Assembly (NCBI RefSeq): GCF_030160715.1
Contig: NZ_BSOW01000020.1
Span: 62,001 to 126,000 of the forward strand
Source of the DNA: Bradyrhizobium iriomotense
Lineage (GTDB): Bacteria; Pseudomonadota; Alphaproteobacteria; Rhizobiales; Xanthobacteraceae
Length of the DNA: 64,000 nt
Reading direction: 5' to 3'
Shown: positions 51,908-61,339 of the stretch, piece by piece
How the letters are laid out: every line of letters starts with the position of its first letter
How positions within the stretch are numbered: the first letter of the stretch is position 1
Position numbers and translations under genes: made by a program
Notes under the pieces: model-generated
Databases searched by the model: none
Told to the model about the DNA's origin: nothing
Seen by the model: the letters and a program-made list of their open reading frames with translations, nothing else

Positions 51908-51953
51908 AATCGTTCTCCTTTTGAAGTGCTGTGAGTTGGGATTTGAGTTGGAC

Positions 51954-52928
51954 TTAAGGGGTTGGCAGTGGCGGTGGCCGGTTGCGCAGGAAGCGCTCGC
52001 GGAAACCGAAGACGGCATCGGCAAGCCCCAGCGCGATCATCGCGATCACGGGCCATCCGAGCACGACGACGACGGCGTAGGTCGAGCCGAGCCAGAACGC
52101 GCGGCTCTTCAGCGCAAGCGTCAGCGTATGCAGCACGGCGAAGCCGGTCACCGCATAGGCCATCATCAGTGCCGCCGTGATGATCTGCGCGGCGATCGCC
52201 ATCAGCCCGCCGGCGAAGCAGAAGGCGATGGCGATACACAGCACCGCGAGCGTCACCGACGGCAGCTCGGCGGTCATCAGCGCGGGCCAGGGACGGCGTA
52301 GCCGTCCCGACGTCGCCGTCACCTTGGCCGAGAGCCAGAGGTTGAGGGTGAGCGTCATCATCGAAACGATGGTGGCGACGGCCGGTGCGACGGTCACCAG
52401 CGCATCGATGAATTGGTCGGCATCGCCGGAGACCTGCGGATCGGCCGAGCGGAGGATGCGCATCAAGCCGCGGCGCAGCGAGGTCGTGATGCCTTCGGCG
52501 TCGCTGCCGAGCGTGAGCAGCGCCGCGATCGTGATCAGCGCGGCAAAGCCGGCGATCCAGAGCAGGATTCGCCCGACCGGAAACCATTCGATCTCGGGTT
52601 CGGCCGGCAACTCTGTGCCCGCGGTGATCACGGCGGGCGTAGTATGGCGGCCGAGCAGCACGAGATGGCCGAGCCACCAGGCCGGCAGCGCGACCGTGAC
52701 GGCGAAGGCGAGGCAGTAGGGCAGGCCGAAAATGGCGCCGAGGCCGATCGCAGCGGCGATGCCGCCGAGGCTCGCATGTAGCGGCCCCCAGCCGATCGCG
52801 GCGACCATCAGCGGCAGGGGCGAGAGGTAGAACAGGACGAGCGAGATCAGCGCGCGCGAGACGATCGAGGCGAACATCAGCGCCGACGCAGCGCCGGCGA
52901 TCAGGGCAATGAGTGCAAGTGCCATCAT
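51954..52928 (-). CDS. DUF2232 family membrane protein
   Basis: A 324-residue membrane protein with about eight hydrophobic helices, of the DUF2232 type (YybS-like). Recognisable pieces are LISLVLFYLSPLPLMVAAIG near the N-terminus and LTLNLWLSAKV in the middle. The family function is unknown; a transport role in the ECF S-component style has been suggested for related proteins. It lies inside the ribosomal protein operon between rpsR and rplI, a conserved alphaproteobacterial arrangement. ATG 52928 begins the first helix; 52973 would add 15 residues. Confidence 0.82.
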   Translation of the reverse strand: MMALALIALIAGAASALMFASIVSRALISLVLFYLSPLPLMVAAIGWGPLHASLGGIAAAIGLGAIFGLPYCLAFAVTVALPAWWLGHLVLLGRHTTPAVITAGTELPAEPEIEWFPVGRILLWIAGFAALITIAALLTLGSDAEGITTSLRRGLMRILRSADPQVSGDADQFIDALVTVAPAVATIVSMMTLTLNLWLSAKVTATSGRLRRPWPALMTAELPSVTLAVLCIAIAFCFAGGLMAIAAQIITAALMMAYAVTGFAVLHTLTLALKSRAFWLGSTYAVVVVLGWPVIAMIALGLADAVFGFRERFLRNRPPPLPTP

Positions 52929-53056
52929 CAGCTGTCCCGCTCCCTTCGAGCGGTTAGAGGCGTTTCGCCCCAACCATCGGCAACCGGACGACCCGGAAGC
53001 CTTATGAGAAGAAAAAGAAGCGACCGGCGGCGTGTCGCCGCCAGTCGAAATTCGTC

Positions 53057-53296
53057 TTAGCGGATCACGTAGGGCAAGAGGCCGAGGAACCGCGCGCGCT
53101 TGATGGCGCGGGCGAGCTCACGCTGCTTCTTGGCGGACACGGCGGTGATGCGGCTCGGCACGATCTTGCCGCGCTCGGAGACGTAACGCATCAACAGCTT
53201 GGAGTCCTTGTAGTCGATCTTCGGCGCATTGGTGCCCGTGAACGGGCAGCTCTTGCGGCGACGGAAAAACGGACGGCGTGCACCAGCTTCAGCCAT
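53057..53296 (-). CDS. rpsR: 30S ribosomal protein S18
   Basis: A 79-residue S18 (RRPFFRRRKSCPFTGTNAPK, IDYKDSKLLMRYVSERGKIV, KKQRELARAIKRARFLGLLP). It binds S6 at the platform of the small subunit. The single Cys in SCPF is the remnant of the zinc-binding set, as in related species. It follows rpsF by five bp. Confidence 0.96.
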   Translation of the reverse strand: MAEAGARRPFFRRRKSCPFTGTNAPKIDYKDSKLLMRYVSERGKIVPSRITAVSAKKQRELARAIKRARFLGLLPYVIR

Positions 53297-53301
53297 TGAT
53301 C

Positions 53302-53802
53302 TTACTCCGCATCCGTCGTGGTGGTTTCAGCTTCGTCGCGCGGGCGACGCGGGCCGCGGTCACCGCGGAAGCCGCCTTCGCGGTCGCCACCACGGAAACC
53401 GCCTTCGCGGTCGCCGCGGAAGCCGCCTTCACGCTCGCCGCGGAATCCACCGCCGCGGTCATCGCGCTCGCGGTCACGGTCGGCCTTGCGCATCATCGCG
53501 GAGGGACCTTCCTCCAGCTCCTCGACGCGGACGCTGAGATAGCGGATCACGTCTTCGCTGATGCGCTCCTGGCGCTCGATCTCGGCGATCGCCGCGGACG
53601 GCGCGTCGATGTTGAGCAGCACGAAGTGCGCCTTGCGATTCTTGTTCATGCGGTAGGTGAGGGAGCGCACGCCCCAGTTCTCGGTCTTGGTGACCTTGCC
53701 GCCGAGACCCTCGACGATACCGGTCATCTGGGTCGTCAACTCTTCAACCTGCTGCGGGCTCGCGTCCTGACGCGCGAGAAAGACATGCTCGTAAAGAGGC
53801 AT
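53302..53802 (-). CDS. rpsF: 30S ribosomal protein S6 with RGG-like C-terminal extension
   Basis: A 166-residue S6. The first 100 residues are the conserved domain (MPLYEHVFLARQDASPQQVE, LTYRMNKNRKAHFVLLNIDA). The last 65 residues are charged and contain tandem GGFRGDRE/GGFRGERE-type repeats ending in an acidic TTTTDAE tail. E. coli S6 ends in a poly-Glu tail instead. ATG at 53802 follows GAAAGGA. It heads the ribosomal operon. Confidence 0.95.
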   Translation of the reverse strand: MPLYEHVFLARQDASPQQVEELTTQMTGIVEGLGGKVTKTENWGVRSLTYRMNKNRKAHFVLLNIDAPSAAIAEIERQERISEDVIRYLSVRVEELEEGPSAMMRKADRDRERDDRGGGFRGEREGGFRGDREGGFRGGDREGGFRGDRGPRRPRDEAETTTTDAE

Positions 53803-53832
53803 GGAAGTCCTTTCCTCATGTTGGCGCTTCAC

Positions 53833-54154
53833 CCGGCGTCAAGCCCTTCGAGGCCTTCGGAAAGGACTCGGACTTAAGCTCAGAAGGCGGAAACACGGGA
53901 CGACGGGCCGACTGGCCCTGCCACATCAAAATCACCACATCAAAATGAAGGGTGTGAATTTGCTGAGACCGTCCGTTCAGCTCCCGGCCGGGGTCTGCGG
54001 ATGGCGCGCTTTATACGGATTTTGGCGGCCTTGGCAAGGTTCGGGGAGCAGGTTTCGGGAATGCGCGCAGACGGAGGGCACATGGCGGGTTCCGGCAGGG
54101 GAACACCGGACTCGTACGGAATCCCCTGAAGTTACAGAAAGTTGTAGGCTTTTT
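53833..54154. other. Intergenic region upstream of rpsF
   Basis: About 320 bp without a convincing gene. It should carry the rpsF operon promoter on the minus strand. No operator or repeat is recognised; the small open frames here have no ribosome binding site or family match. Confidence 0.4.
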
Positions 54155-54223
54155 CTTGCCGGGGCTGAATTTCATCTCGAAACCATTTTTACCGGCAAGG
54201 GGCCGCTCCTGAGCGGCCCCTTT
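54155..54223 (+). ncRNA. Possible small RNA 3' end with terminator
   Basis: CTTGCCGG (54155-54162) pairs with CCGGCAAG (54192-54199) around a 29-nt loop, immediately followed by a 10-bp stem GGGGCCGCTC/GAGCGGCCCC (54199-54220) and TTT. No gene on the plus strand ends here, so the structures may mark an orphan small RNA beginning upstream. The T-run is short and no promoter is proven. Confidence 0.35.
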
Positions 54224-54268
54224 CGATTCCAGAGCAATCCAAAGCTGCACGCTCCTCTGCCTTGATTT

Positions 54269-54295
54269 ATTTGTTTGTATGTCATACAAATAAAT
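54269..54295. promoter_or_regulatory. Palindromic TetR operator upstream of the desaturase operon
   Basis: Thirteen-base arms centred at 54282 with one mismatch (core TTTGTATGTCATACAAA), ending 14 bp before the tetR ATG. The position over the promoter suggests autoregulation and control of the downstream desaturase gene. Confidence 0.65.
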
Positions 54296-54309
54296 GACGG
54301 GAGGAGCCG

Positions 54310-55014
54310 ATGGCCAAATCTGTCAGAGGTCCGGTGGATGCGCCGGCGGGCGACCCCAAGCATGCTGCCCGGGCCACCCGCTCGGCGGGCCGCAAGATGC
54401 GCTCGCTGCTGCTCGATGCGGCCAGTCCTTTGTTCAAGGAGCAGGGGCTGTCCGGGACATCGATTTCCGACATCGCGACCGCCGCGAACGCATTCCCGAG
54501 CCAGATCACTTATTACTTCCGCACCAAGGAGGCGCTGTTCGTCGAATGCGCCTGCCGCGACCTGCTGTATCTGGCGCGCGCCACCGAGCAGGCGGCGTTG
54601 AAGGCGCACACGCCGCAGGCCTACACGCACGCGCTGACGCAGACGGTGACGGCGACCGATTCGGTGGCCTTCTTCGTCGAAGCGCTGACGCTGACGCGGC
54701 GGCGACAGGATCTCGCGCCGCTGGTCGAGCGCACCATCGAGCGCCTGCATGCCGAGGGTGCGCGCGCCTACGCTGCCCAGGTCGAGCGCCACGGCTGGCG
54801 GACGTTGCGCGCGCCCGACGAGAGCTCGCGCAGGTTCTGGGCGGTGGCGATCGGCGTCATCGTGGAAGGCTACGCGATGGGCCGCTCGGCGGATGAGCTG
54901 TGCGCGGAGATGCTGCGCGTGCTCGGCGAGCAGGCGAAATCGGCGAGCGATACGTCGCGCCTGCGGCTCGTCGACCATCGCGACGCATCAACACCATCGG
55001 ACGGGGAGAGCTAG
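54310..55014 (+). CDS. TetR family transcriptional regulator
   Basis: A 234-residue regulator. The helix-turn-helix is in RSLLLDAASPLFKEQGLSGT, SISDIATAANAFPSQITYYF and RTKEALFVE. An N-terminal extension of about 25 basic residues precedes it. GGGAGGAG precedes the ATG. A fatty-acid desaturase gene follows after three bases, so the two are co-transcribed and the regulator probably responds to a lipid or related hydrophobic compound. Confidence 0.9.
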   Translation: MAKSVRGPVDAPAGDPKHAARATRSAGRKMRSLLLDAASPLFKEQGLSGTSISDIATAANAFPSQITYYFRTKEALFVECACRDLLYLARATEQAALKAHTPQAYTHALTQTVTATDSVAFFVEALTLTRRRQDLAPLVERTIERLHAEGARAYAAQVERHGWRTLRAPDESSRRFWAVAIGVIVEGYAMGRSADELCAEMLRVLGEQAKSASDTSRLRLVDHRDASTPSDGES

Positions 55015-55017
55015 GCC

Positions 55018-56043
55018 ATGACCGCGCTTCGCATGCGTGCCCGCGATTTCCTGACCGAGGACCAACTCGTCGATGTGCGTGAGCGCGTCACCTGGAAGGG
55101 CGCAGCACTGATCGTGCACGCCTGGGCGCTGATCGCGGCTGCGATCGCGCTGGTGGCGTGGTGGCCCAATCCGCTGACCTATATTCTCGCGGTCGCGATC
55201 ATCGGCTCACGCCAGCTGGGCCTCGCGATCCTCATGCATGACGGCGCGCATGGCTGTCTGTCGCCGGATGAAAAGACCAATCTGGCGCTCAGCCAATGGT
55301 TCTGCGCCTATCCGCTGTTTGCGGAGACGCGCAGCTATCGCCGCTATCATTTGCAGCACCACGCGCGCACCCAGCAGGAGGACGATCCCGATCTCGTGCT
55401 GTCGGCGCCGTTCCCGATCACCAAGCTGAGCTACCGCCGCAAGTTTATCCGTGATCTCACCGGACAGACCGGCTACCAGCAGCGTAAGGCACAACTGTTC
55501 AGTGCGCTCGGCCCGAAGGATTGGCCGTGGTCGCAGCGCGCCGCGCATTTCTGGGAGCAGCTCGGGCCGCAATGCCTCACGAATGCGCTTCTGTTTGCGG
55601 TGCTCGCGGCCGCCGGCGTGTGGTGGGCCTATCCGTTGCTATGGCTGGTGCCGCTCCTGACCTGGATGATGGTGATCACCCGCATCCGCAACATCGCGGA
55701 GCATGCCGTCGTGCCCGACAGCAGCGATCCCTTGCGCAACACCCGCACCACGCATGCCAATTTTCTCGAGCGGCTGTTCATCGCGCCCTACTACGTGAAC
55801 TACCACCTCGAGCATCATCTGCTCTTCTATGTGCCCTGCTACAATTTGCCGAAGGTACATCGCCTGCTCTGCGAAAGCCGGCATGCCGGCCGCATGGAGG
55901 TGCAGCCGAGCTATCTTGCCGTGCTGCGGCTCGCCACCGCCAAGCCTGATCAAGAGGATCGCCCCGGGCAGCTCGTGAACAGCGCGCGGCGCGCGAGGGC
56001 CGGGGTCAAAGTCGACGCCAACCAACAGGCTGGCGGTTTCTAG
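55018..56043 (+). CDS. Membrane fatty acid desaturase family protein
   Basis: A 341-residue integral membrane di-iron enzyme. Three histidine boxes are visible: HDGAHG (LMHDGAHGCL), HLQHHART and HLEHHLLF, together with NIAEHA. Hydrophobic pairs lie at about residues 30-75 and 185-225. The family introduces a double bond or hydroxyl into acyl chains or related lipids such as carotenoids; the substrate is unknown. It follows its TetR regulator by three bases. Its stop codon overlaps that of the convergent diguanylate cyclase gene. Confidence 0.88.
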   Translation: MTALRMRARDFLTEDQLVDVRERVTWKGAALIVHAWALIAAAIALVAWWPNPLTYILAVAIIGSRQLGLAILMHDGAHGCLSPDEKTNLALSQWFCAYPLFAETRSYRRYHLQHHARTQQEDDPDLVLSAPFPITKLSYRRKFIRDLTGQTGYQQRKAQLFSALGPKDWPWSQRAAHFWEQLGPQCLTNALLFAVLAAAGVWWAYPLLWLVPLLTWMMVITRIRNIAEHAVVPDSSDPLRNTRTTHANFLERLFIAPYYVNYHLEHHLLFYVPCYNLPKVHRLLCESRHAGRMEVQPSYLAVLRLATAKPDQEDRPGQLVNSARRARAGVKVDANQQAGGF

Positions 56044-57287
56044 CAGGCGAGCGCCGGAGCTCGCGCCGCAGGGACGAGCGGCACCACTTCGGTGATCTCT
56101 TCGATGCCGGACGCGTGAATCACGAAGCCGCCCTTGCCGCGGCGCTTGGCCTCGTACATCGCACGGTCGGCCGCGCTCAGCAGTTCATCGGCGGTCACGC
56201 CGTCGCGTGGCGCCGATGCGAGACCGATGCTGGCTCCGACGCGGGCGGCTGGTGCGAACTCGAACGGCTCCGAGACGCGCGAGATGATCCGCTGCGCGAC
56301 GAGAGCTGCTTCGCCGTCGGTGATGTGGGGCAGCAGCACGACGAATTCGTCGCCCCCGAGGCGGCACACGAAATCGACGTCGCGCACGCTGGCACGCAGG
56401 CGCTTGGCCACTGCGACGAGGACAGCATCGCCGGCAGCATGCCCGAACCTGTCGTTGACGCCCTTGAAGCCGTCGAGATCGACACAGAACACGGTGAGCT
56501 TCGAGGCTTGTGACGTTGCCTCCGGCCACGGGCCGTCGAGCAGCTCGGCGAAGAGCTTCAAATTGAAGGCGCGGTTGGGCAGACCGGTGAGCAGGTCGTG
56601 ATGGGCCATCAGGCGATTGTTGCGCTCGGAGTGATGGAGCTCGAGCAGGATCTTGTGATTTTCCAGCAGCAGGAAGATCATTCCTGCGGTGTAGACCGGC
56701 GTCTGCACGCCGATGACGAACAGAAACGGGATTGGCGACAGGATCGTGGCGAGCGCGAAGGGCAGCGTCAGGATGCAAATCATCAGAATTCCGTAACGCG
56801 GGGTCCCGGCGTTGCGTGAGGCAATTCCACCGACCAAGTTTGCAAGCCCGATGCCTGCCATCAGGATCAGCAGCCACATGCCCGAAGCGACACATTGATA
56901 ACAGCCGGCGGAAATCAGGACGGTGGCCGTCAGTCCGGCCCAGATAGGTGTGCCGTTCGCAGAGGACGGGTCCGAACTCGCCCGCGTGACGGCCTTCATC
57001 ATCAGATAGAGCCGTGTGGAGCCGAGGACGACTTCCGCTGCCACCCAGGCATAGGCCCATATCGCGCCGGTCAGCGCAGCGGAGAGCGATGCGATCAAGA
57101 GGGACGCCAGCACGGCCACGACGAGCGTCCTGGTCTTGTTCGTTCTCTGCTGAAGCAACTCGCTGTGGATGTCGTCGGGCTGCCGGCTAGGACTGCTGAG
57201 CAACCAGGCGACAAAGCCTTGCCAGGGCCGATGCGGTTGCGCGGCGGCGGGCAAAGCCGTCGAAATCTGGGGGACCTGAGGTGCCAT
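56040..57287 (-). CDS. Membrane-bound diguanylate cyclase (GGDEF)
   Basis: A 415-residue protein. Residues about 45-220 contain around five or six membrane helices forming a sensory domain of unrecognised type. Residues about 240-400 form a GGDEF domain with an intact active site RLGGDEFVVLLP and an RDVD inhibitory site five residues upstream, so it should make c-di-GMP and be feedback-inhibited. ATG at 57287 follows GAGGTGCC. No EAL domain is present. It is convergent with the desaturase gene. Confidence 0.9.
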   Translation of the reverse strand: MAPQVPQISTALPAAAQPHRPWQGFVAWLLSSPSRQPDDIHSELLQQRTNKTRTLVVAVLASLLIASLSAALTGAIWAYAWVAAEVVLGSTRLYLMMKAVTRASSDPSSANGTPIWAGLTATVLISAGCYQCVASGMWLLILMAGIGLANLVGGIASRNAGTPRYGILMICILTLPFALATILSPIPFLFVIGVQTPVYTAGMIFLLLENHKILLELHHSERNNRLMAHHDLLTGLPNRAFNLKLFAELLDGPWPEATSQASKLTVFCVDLDGFKGVNDRFGHAAGDAVLVAVAKRLRASVRDVDFVCRLGGDEFVVLLPHITDGEAALVAQRIISRVSEPFEFAPAARVGASIGLASAPRDGVTADELLSAADRAMYEAKRRGKGGFVIHASGIEEITEVVPLVPAARAPALAC

Positions 57288-57585
57288 GGCGGCAACCTAG
57301 GCCGGCGGTATTGAGGGCCGCTTAAACGCGGTGGCGAAGTTCCGGACAGCGTAAACGTTTTGCCAGCGTCGGGCCTGCAGCCGGCGCGGGCGAGGCTTGG
57401 TCGGCTGGGCCTCCAGGGTGCGGTGTCCCCAACTGGCTGCCGGCCAAACGGCCCCTCGCGACTTGACATTGCGGCCCCGGTCAGTGTCTACGGCCCCCTT
57501 TGGAGCATGATCGGGAACAACGGCCCGCGCCCGGCGTAGATTGGCCGCCCGATCCTGACGAGGCTCAGCAAGCCAGGGAGCGCCG

Positions 57586-58557
57586 ATGACGGCAGCATTC
57601 ACATTTCCGGGGCAGGGGTCCCAGGCGGTCGGCATGGGCAAGGCCCTGGCCGACGCCTTTCCTGCGGCCCGCGCCGTGTTCGACGAGGTCGATGCCGCGC
57701 TTGGGGAAAAGCTTACGGCGACCATCTGGGACGGCCCGGCGGAGACCCTCCAGCTCACCGAAAACGCCCAGCCGGCGCTGATGGCGGTCTCGCTCGCCAC
57801 CCTGCGCGTGCTGGAGGCCGAGGCCGGATTTTCCGTGGGGCGGGATGCGGCCTTCGTCGCGGGGCACTCGCTCGGTGAATATTCGGCGCTGGCCGCGGCC
57901 GGGAGCCTGACGATTTCCGATACCGCGCGGCTGCTGCGCACCCGCGGTCTCGCAATGCAAAAGGCCGTCCCGGTCGGCGCCGGCGCGATGGCCGCGCTGC
58001 TCGGCCTCGACTACGAGGCGGCGATCGAGGTCGCCAATGAGGCGGCACAGGGCCAGGTTTGCCAGGCCGCCAACGACAATGGCGGCGGTCAGGTGGTGGT
58101 CTCCGGCGACAAGGCGGCGGTCGATCGCGCGGTCGAGATCGCCAAGGGCAAGGGCGCCAAGCGCGCGATGCTGTTGCCGGTGTCCGCGCCGTTCCATTGC
58201 AAACTGATGCAGCCGGCCGCCGACGCGATGGCCGAGGCGCTCTCCAAGGTCACGATCAAGGCGCCCGCAGCGCCGCTGGTGTCCAACGTGCTGGCGAGCG
58301 CCATCACCGATCCCGACGAGATCCGCCGCCGCCTGGTCGAGCAGGTCACGGGCACGGTGCGCTGGCGCGAGTCGGTGACCTATATGGCCGGCCAGGGCGT
58401 GACGCGTTTCTTCGAGATCGGCGCGGGCAAGGTGCTGACCGGTCTCGTCAAGCGCATTGCCGACGGTGCCGTTGGCGTCGCCGTCGGCGGGCCGAACGAT
58501 ATTACCGCTGCCAAGGATGCCTTGAAGGATGCCTTGGCTGCCGCGAAGCAGGGGTGA
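57586..58557 (+). CDS. fabD: Malonyl CoA-acyl carrier protein transacylase
   Basis: A 323-residue enzyme that loads malonate onto ACP. The oxyanion motif FPGQGSQ, the nucleophile in GHSLGEYSALAA (Ser), and the catalytic His in PVSAPFHCKLMQPA are present. It starts the fatty-acid cluster fabD-fabG-acpP-fabF. ATG at 57586 follows a GGGAGC site. fabG begins 10 bp after its stop. Confidence 0.95.
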   Translation: MTAAFTFPGQGSQAVGMGKALADAFPAARAVFDEVDAALGEKLTATIWDGPAETLQLTENAQPALMAVSLATLRVLEAEAGFSVGRDAAFVAGHSLGEYSALAAAGSLTISDTARLLRTRGLAMQKAVPVGAGAMAALLGLDYEAAIEVANEAAQGQVCQAANDNGGGQVVVSGDKAAVDRAVEIAKGKGAKRAMLLPVSAPFHCKLMQPAADAMAEALSKVTIKAPAAPLVSNVLASAITDPDEIRRRLVEQVTGTVRWRESVTYMAGQGVTRFFEIGAGKVLTGLVKRIADGAVGVAVGGPNDITAAKDALKDALAAAKQG

Positions 58558-58567
58558 GGAGCTTTTC

Positions 58568-59305
58568 ATGTTCGATCTGACTGGCAGGAAGGCGCTCGTC
58601 ACCGGCGCGACCGGCGGCATCGGCGGCGCGATCGCGCTGGCGCTGCACGCGCAGGGCGCCACGGTCGCGATTTCGGGGACACGGAAAGAGGTGCTGGACG
58701 AGTTGGCAGGCAAGCTCGGCGAGCGCGTGCACGTGCTGCCCTGCAATCTCTCCAAGGCCGACGAGGTCGAGGCGCTGGTGCCCGCGGCGGAAGCTGCGAT
58801 GGGGCAGGTCGATATCCTCGTCGCCAATGCCGGCATCACGCGCGACAATCTCTTCGTGCAGCTTCGCGACGAGGACTGGGAGGAGGTCATCAACGTCAAC
58901 CTCACCGCGACTTTCCGTCTCGCGCGCGCCGCGACCAAGCTGATGATGCGCAAGCGCTTCGGCCGCATCATCGCGATCACCTCGGTGGTCGGCGTCACCG
59001 GCAATCCCGGGCAGGGCAATTACACCGCGTCGAAAGCGGGTCTGATCGGCATGATCAAGACGCTCGGCGCCGAATATGCCAAGCGTGGCGTGACCGCGAA
59101 CTGCATCGCGCCCGGCTTCATCAAGACGCCGATGACGGATGCGCTCAACGACAAGCAGCGCGAGACGATTCTGACCAAGGTTCCGGCCGCCCGGCTGGGA
59201 ACGCCGGAGGATATTGCTGCAGCTGCGGTCTATCTCTCTTCGACCGAAGCGGGCTACGTCACCGGCCAGACCATCCACGTCAATGGCGGCATGGCCATGA
59301 TCTGA
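58568..59305 (+). CDS. fabG: 3-oxoacyl-ACP reductase
   Basis: A 245-residue NADPH-dependent SDR enzyme that reduces beta-ketoacyl-ACP. It shows TGATGGIGGAIA, the NAG motif in LVANAGITRDN, the Ser in AITSVVGVTGNPGQGN and the YTASK catalytic pair. Position between fabD and acpP supports the FabG role over other SDRs. ATG at 58568 follows AGGAG and lies 10 bp after fabD. Confidence 0.95.
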   Translation: MFDLTGRKALVTGATGGIGGAIALALHAQGATVAISGTRKEVLDELAGKLGERVHVLPCNLSKADEVEALVPAAEAAMGQVDILVANAGITRDNLFVQLRDEDWEEVINVNLTATFRLARAATKLMMRKRFGRIIAITSVVGVTGNPGQGNYTASKAGLIGMIKTLGAEYAKRGVTANCIAPGFIKTPMTDALNDKQRETILTKVPAARLGTPEDIAAAAVYLSSTEAGYVTGQTIHVNGGMAMI

Positions 59306-59615
59306 ACGTAATCCGGCCGGCCGAGCGCCGGGCGGACCGGATGTGGCAAACGGCCGTTTTCGAAGCGAATTGAGGCTTGTAGTCAAGGCAATTGAAGTAT
59401 GATAACCGGACCTTCAACGGATGGGCAAAGAACGCCATTGCAGGTTTTTGAAACCCTGTATATTGGCGATGCGGTGCCTTGGCCGTCGTTCGCCGGGCCC
59501 TGCATCGGCTAGGATGGGGCCAAATCAAGTTCGTACGCAAAGGCAGTAAAACGACCACGACGGCTCGTATCGTCCCGGGGGGTCGGGTCTACAGGGAACA
59601 ACACGAGGTTAAGCA
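59306..59615. other. Intergenic region before acpP
   Basis: 310 bp between fabG and acpP with no convincing gene. Its length suggests that acpP has its own strong promoter, as is usual for this highly expressed gene. No defined operator is recognised; a GC-rich potential stem lies just after the fabG stop. Confidence 0.45.
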
Positions 59616-59855
59616 ATGAGTGACATTGGCGAACGGGTTAAGAAGATCGTGGTCGAACACCTTGGTGTTGAGCCCGAGAAGGTTATCGACAGCGCGAGCT
59701 TCATTGATGACCTCGGCGCCGACAGTCTGGACACCGTCGAGCTGGTGATGGCGTTCGAAGAAGAGTTCGGTTGCGAGATCCCGGACGACGCTGCGGAAAC
59801 GATTCTCACCGTCGGCGACGCGACCAAGTTTCTCGAGAAGAACGCGAAGAGCTAA
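59616..59855 (+). CDS. acpP: Acyl carrier protein
   Basis: A 79-residue acidic ACP. The phosphopantetheine Ser lies in DLGADSLDTVELVMAFEEEF. It carries growing acyl chains in type II fatty acid synthesis. ACGAGG precedes the ATG. Separate promoter elements are likely in the 310-bp gap from fabG. Confidence 0.97.
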   Translation: MSDIGERVKKIVVEHLGVEPEKVIDSASFIDDLGADSLDTVELVMAFEEEFGCEIPDDAAETILTVGDATKFLEKNAKS

Positions 59856-59960
59856 GGCTCCAAAATCCGCGGTCGGACCACGAAACCGGACGGATCGCGC
59901 CTGCGGTCCACCGGTTTCTTATTATCGGCCGCGAGTCCTTGAGAACCGGAGTTTTGGGAT

Positions 59961-61226
59961 ATGAGACGAGTCGTCGTCACGGGCCTCGGCATGGTGTCGC
60001 CACTCGGCTGCGGTGTCGAACCGACCTGGCAGCGTATCCTGAACGGCGAGAGCGGGGCGCGCAAGATCGAGACTTTCGACGTCTCCGATCTGCAAACCAA
60101 GATCGCCTGCGTCGTGCCGCGCGGCGACGGTTCGAACGGCACTTTCAATCCCGACCAGTGGATGGAGCCGAAGGACCAGCGCAAGGTCGACGACTTCATC
60201 ATCTTCGCCATGGCTGCGGCGACGCAGGCGCTCAACGATGCCAACTGGCACCCCGAGAGCGAAGAGGACAAGTGCGCGACCGGCACCCTGATCGGCTCCG
60301 GCATCGGCGGCCTCAACGGTATCGCGGAGACTGCAATCCTGCTGAAGGAGCGCGGGCCGCGCCGGGTCTCGCCCTTCTTCATTCCGGGCCGGCTGATCAA
60401 TCTCACCTCCGGTTACGTCTCGATCGAGCACGGGCTGAAGGGGCCGAACCATTCCGTGGTCACGGCCTGTTCGACCGGTGCGCATGCGATCGGTGACGCC
60501 GCCCGCCTGATCGCGCTCGGCGATGCCGACGTCATGGTCGCCGGCGGCGCGGAATCGCCGATCAGCCGCATCGGCATCGCCGGCTTCAACGCGGCGCGCG
60601 CGCTTTCGACCGGCTTCAACGAGACGCCCGAGAAGGCCTCGCGCCCCTACGACAAGGACCGCGACGGTTTCGTGATGGGCGAGGGCGCCGGCGTCGTGAT
60701 CCTCGAAGAGATCGAGCACGCGAGGCGCCGCGGCGCGAAGATCTATGCCGAGGTGATCGGCTACGGCCTGTCGGGCGATGCCTATCACATCACCTCACCA
60801 TCTCCGGATGGAGACGGCGGCTTCCGCAGCATGTCGGCCGCCTTGAAGCGCGCCGGGCTGACGCCGTCCGATCTCGACTACATCAACGCGCATGGCACCT
60901 CGACGCCGGTCGGCGACGAGATCGAGCTCGGCGCGGTGGAGCGGCTGCTCGGCAACGCGGCGTCCAGGGTGGCGATGTCCTCGACCAAATCCTCGACCGG
61001 GCATCTGCTCGGTGCTGCAGGCGCCATCGAGGCGATCTTCGCCATGCTCGCGATTCGCGATAACATCGCGCCGCCGACCATCAACCTCGATCACCCGTCG
61101 GTCGAAACCGCGATCGATCTCGTGCCGCAGTCGGCGAAGAAGCGCGAGATCAACGTGGCGTTGTCGAATTCCTTCGGTTTTGGCGGTACCAATGCATCGG
61201 TGATCGTCAGGCGCCTGGCCGATTAG
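59961..61226 (+). CDS. fabF: 3-oxoacyl-ACP synthase II
   Basis: A 421-residue condensing enzyme of fatty acid elongation. The catalytic triad is visible: Cys in VVTACSTGAHAIGDAA, His in INAHGTSTPVGD and His in SSTKSSTGHLLGAAGAIEAI. It also has the C-terminal SNSFGFGGTNAS. It follows acpP by 105 bp and precedes mltG. Confidence 0.96.
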   Translation: MRRVVVTGLGMVSPLGCGVEPTWQRILNGESGARKIETFDVSDLQTKIACVVPRGDGSNGTFNPDQWMEPKDQRKVDDFIIFAMAAATQALNDANWHPESEEDKCATGTLIGSGIGGLNGIAETAILLKERGPRRVSPFFIPGRLINLTSGYVSIEHGLKGPNHSVVTACSTGAHAIGDAARLIALGDADVMVAGGAESPISRIGIAGFNAARALSTGFNETPEKASRPYDKDRDGFVMGEGAGVVILEEIEHARRRGAKIYAEVIGYGLSGDAYHITSPSPDGDGGFRSMSAALKRAGLTPSDLDYINAHGTSTPVGDEIELGAVERLLGNAASRVAMSSTKSSTGHLLGAAGAIEAIFAMLAIRDNIAPPTINLDHPSVETAIDLVPQSAKKREINVALSNSFGFGGTNASVIVRRLAD

Positions 61227-61339
61227 CCTGCGTTTGAGACGAATTCACCGTTTTGCCTAAGTCATAGTTGCGGGCGTGTGCTATTAGCCGGGCAGACGAT
61301 TGTCAGGCTGCGATTGAACCGGCAGGATTCAGGTTTTCG

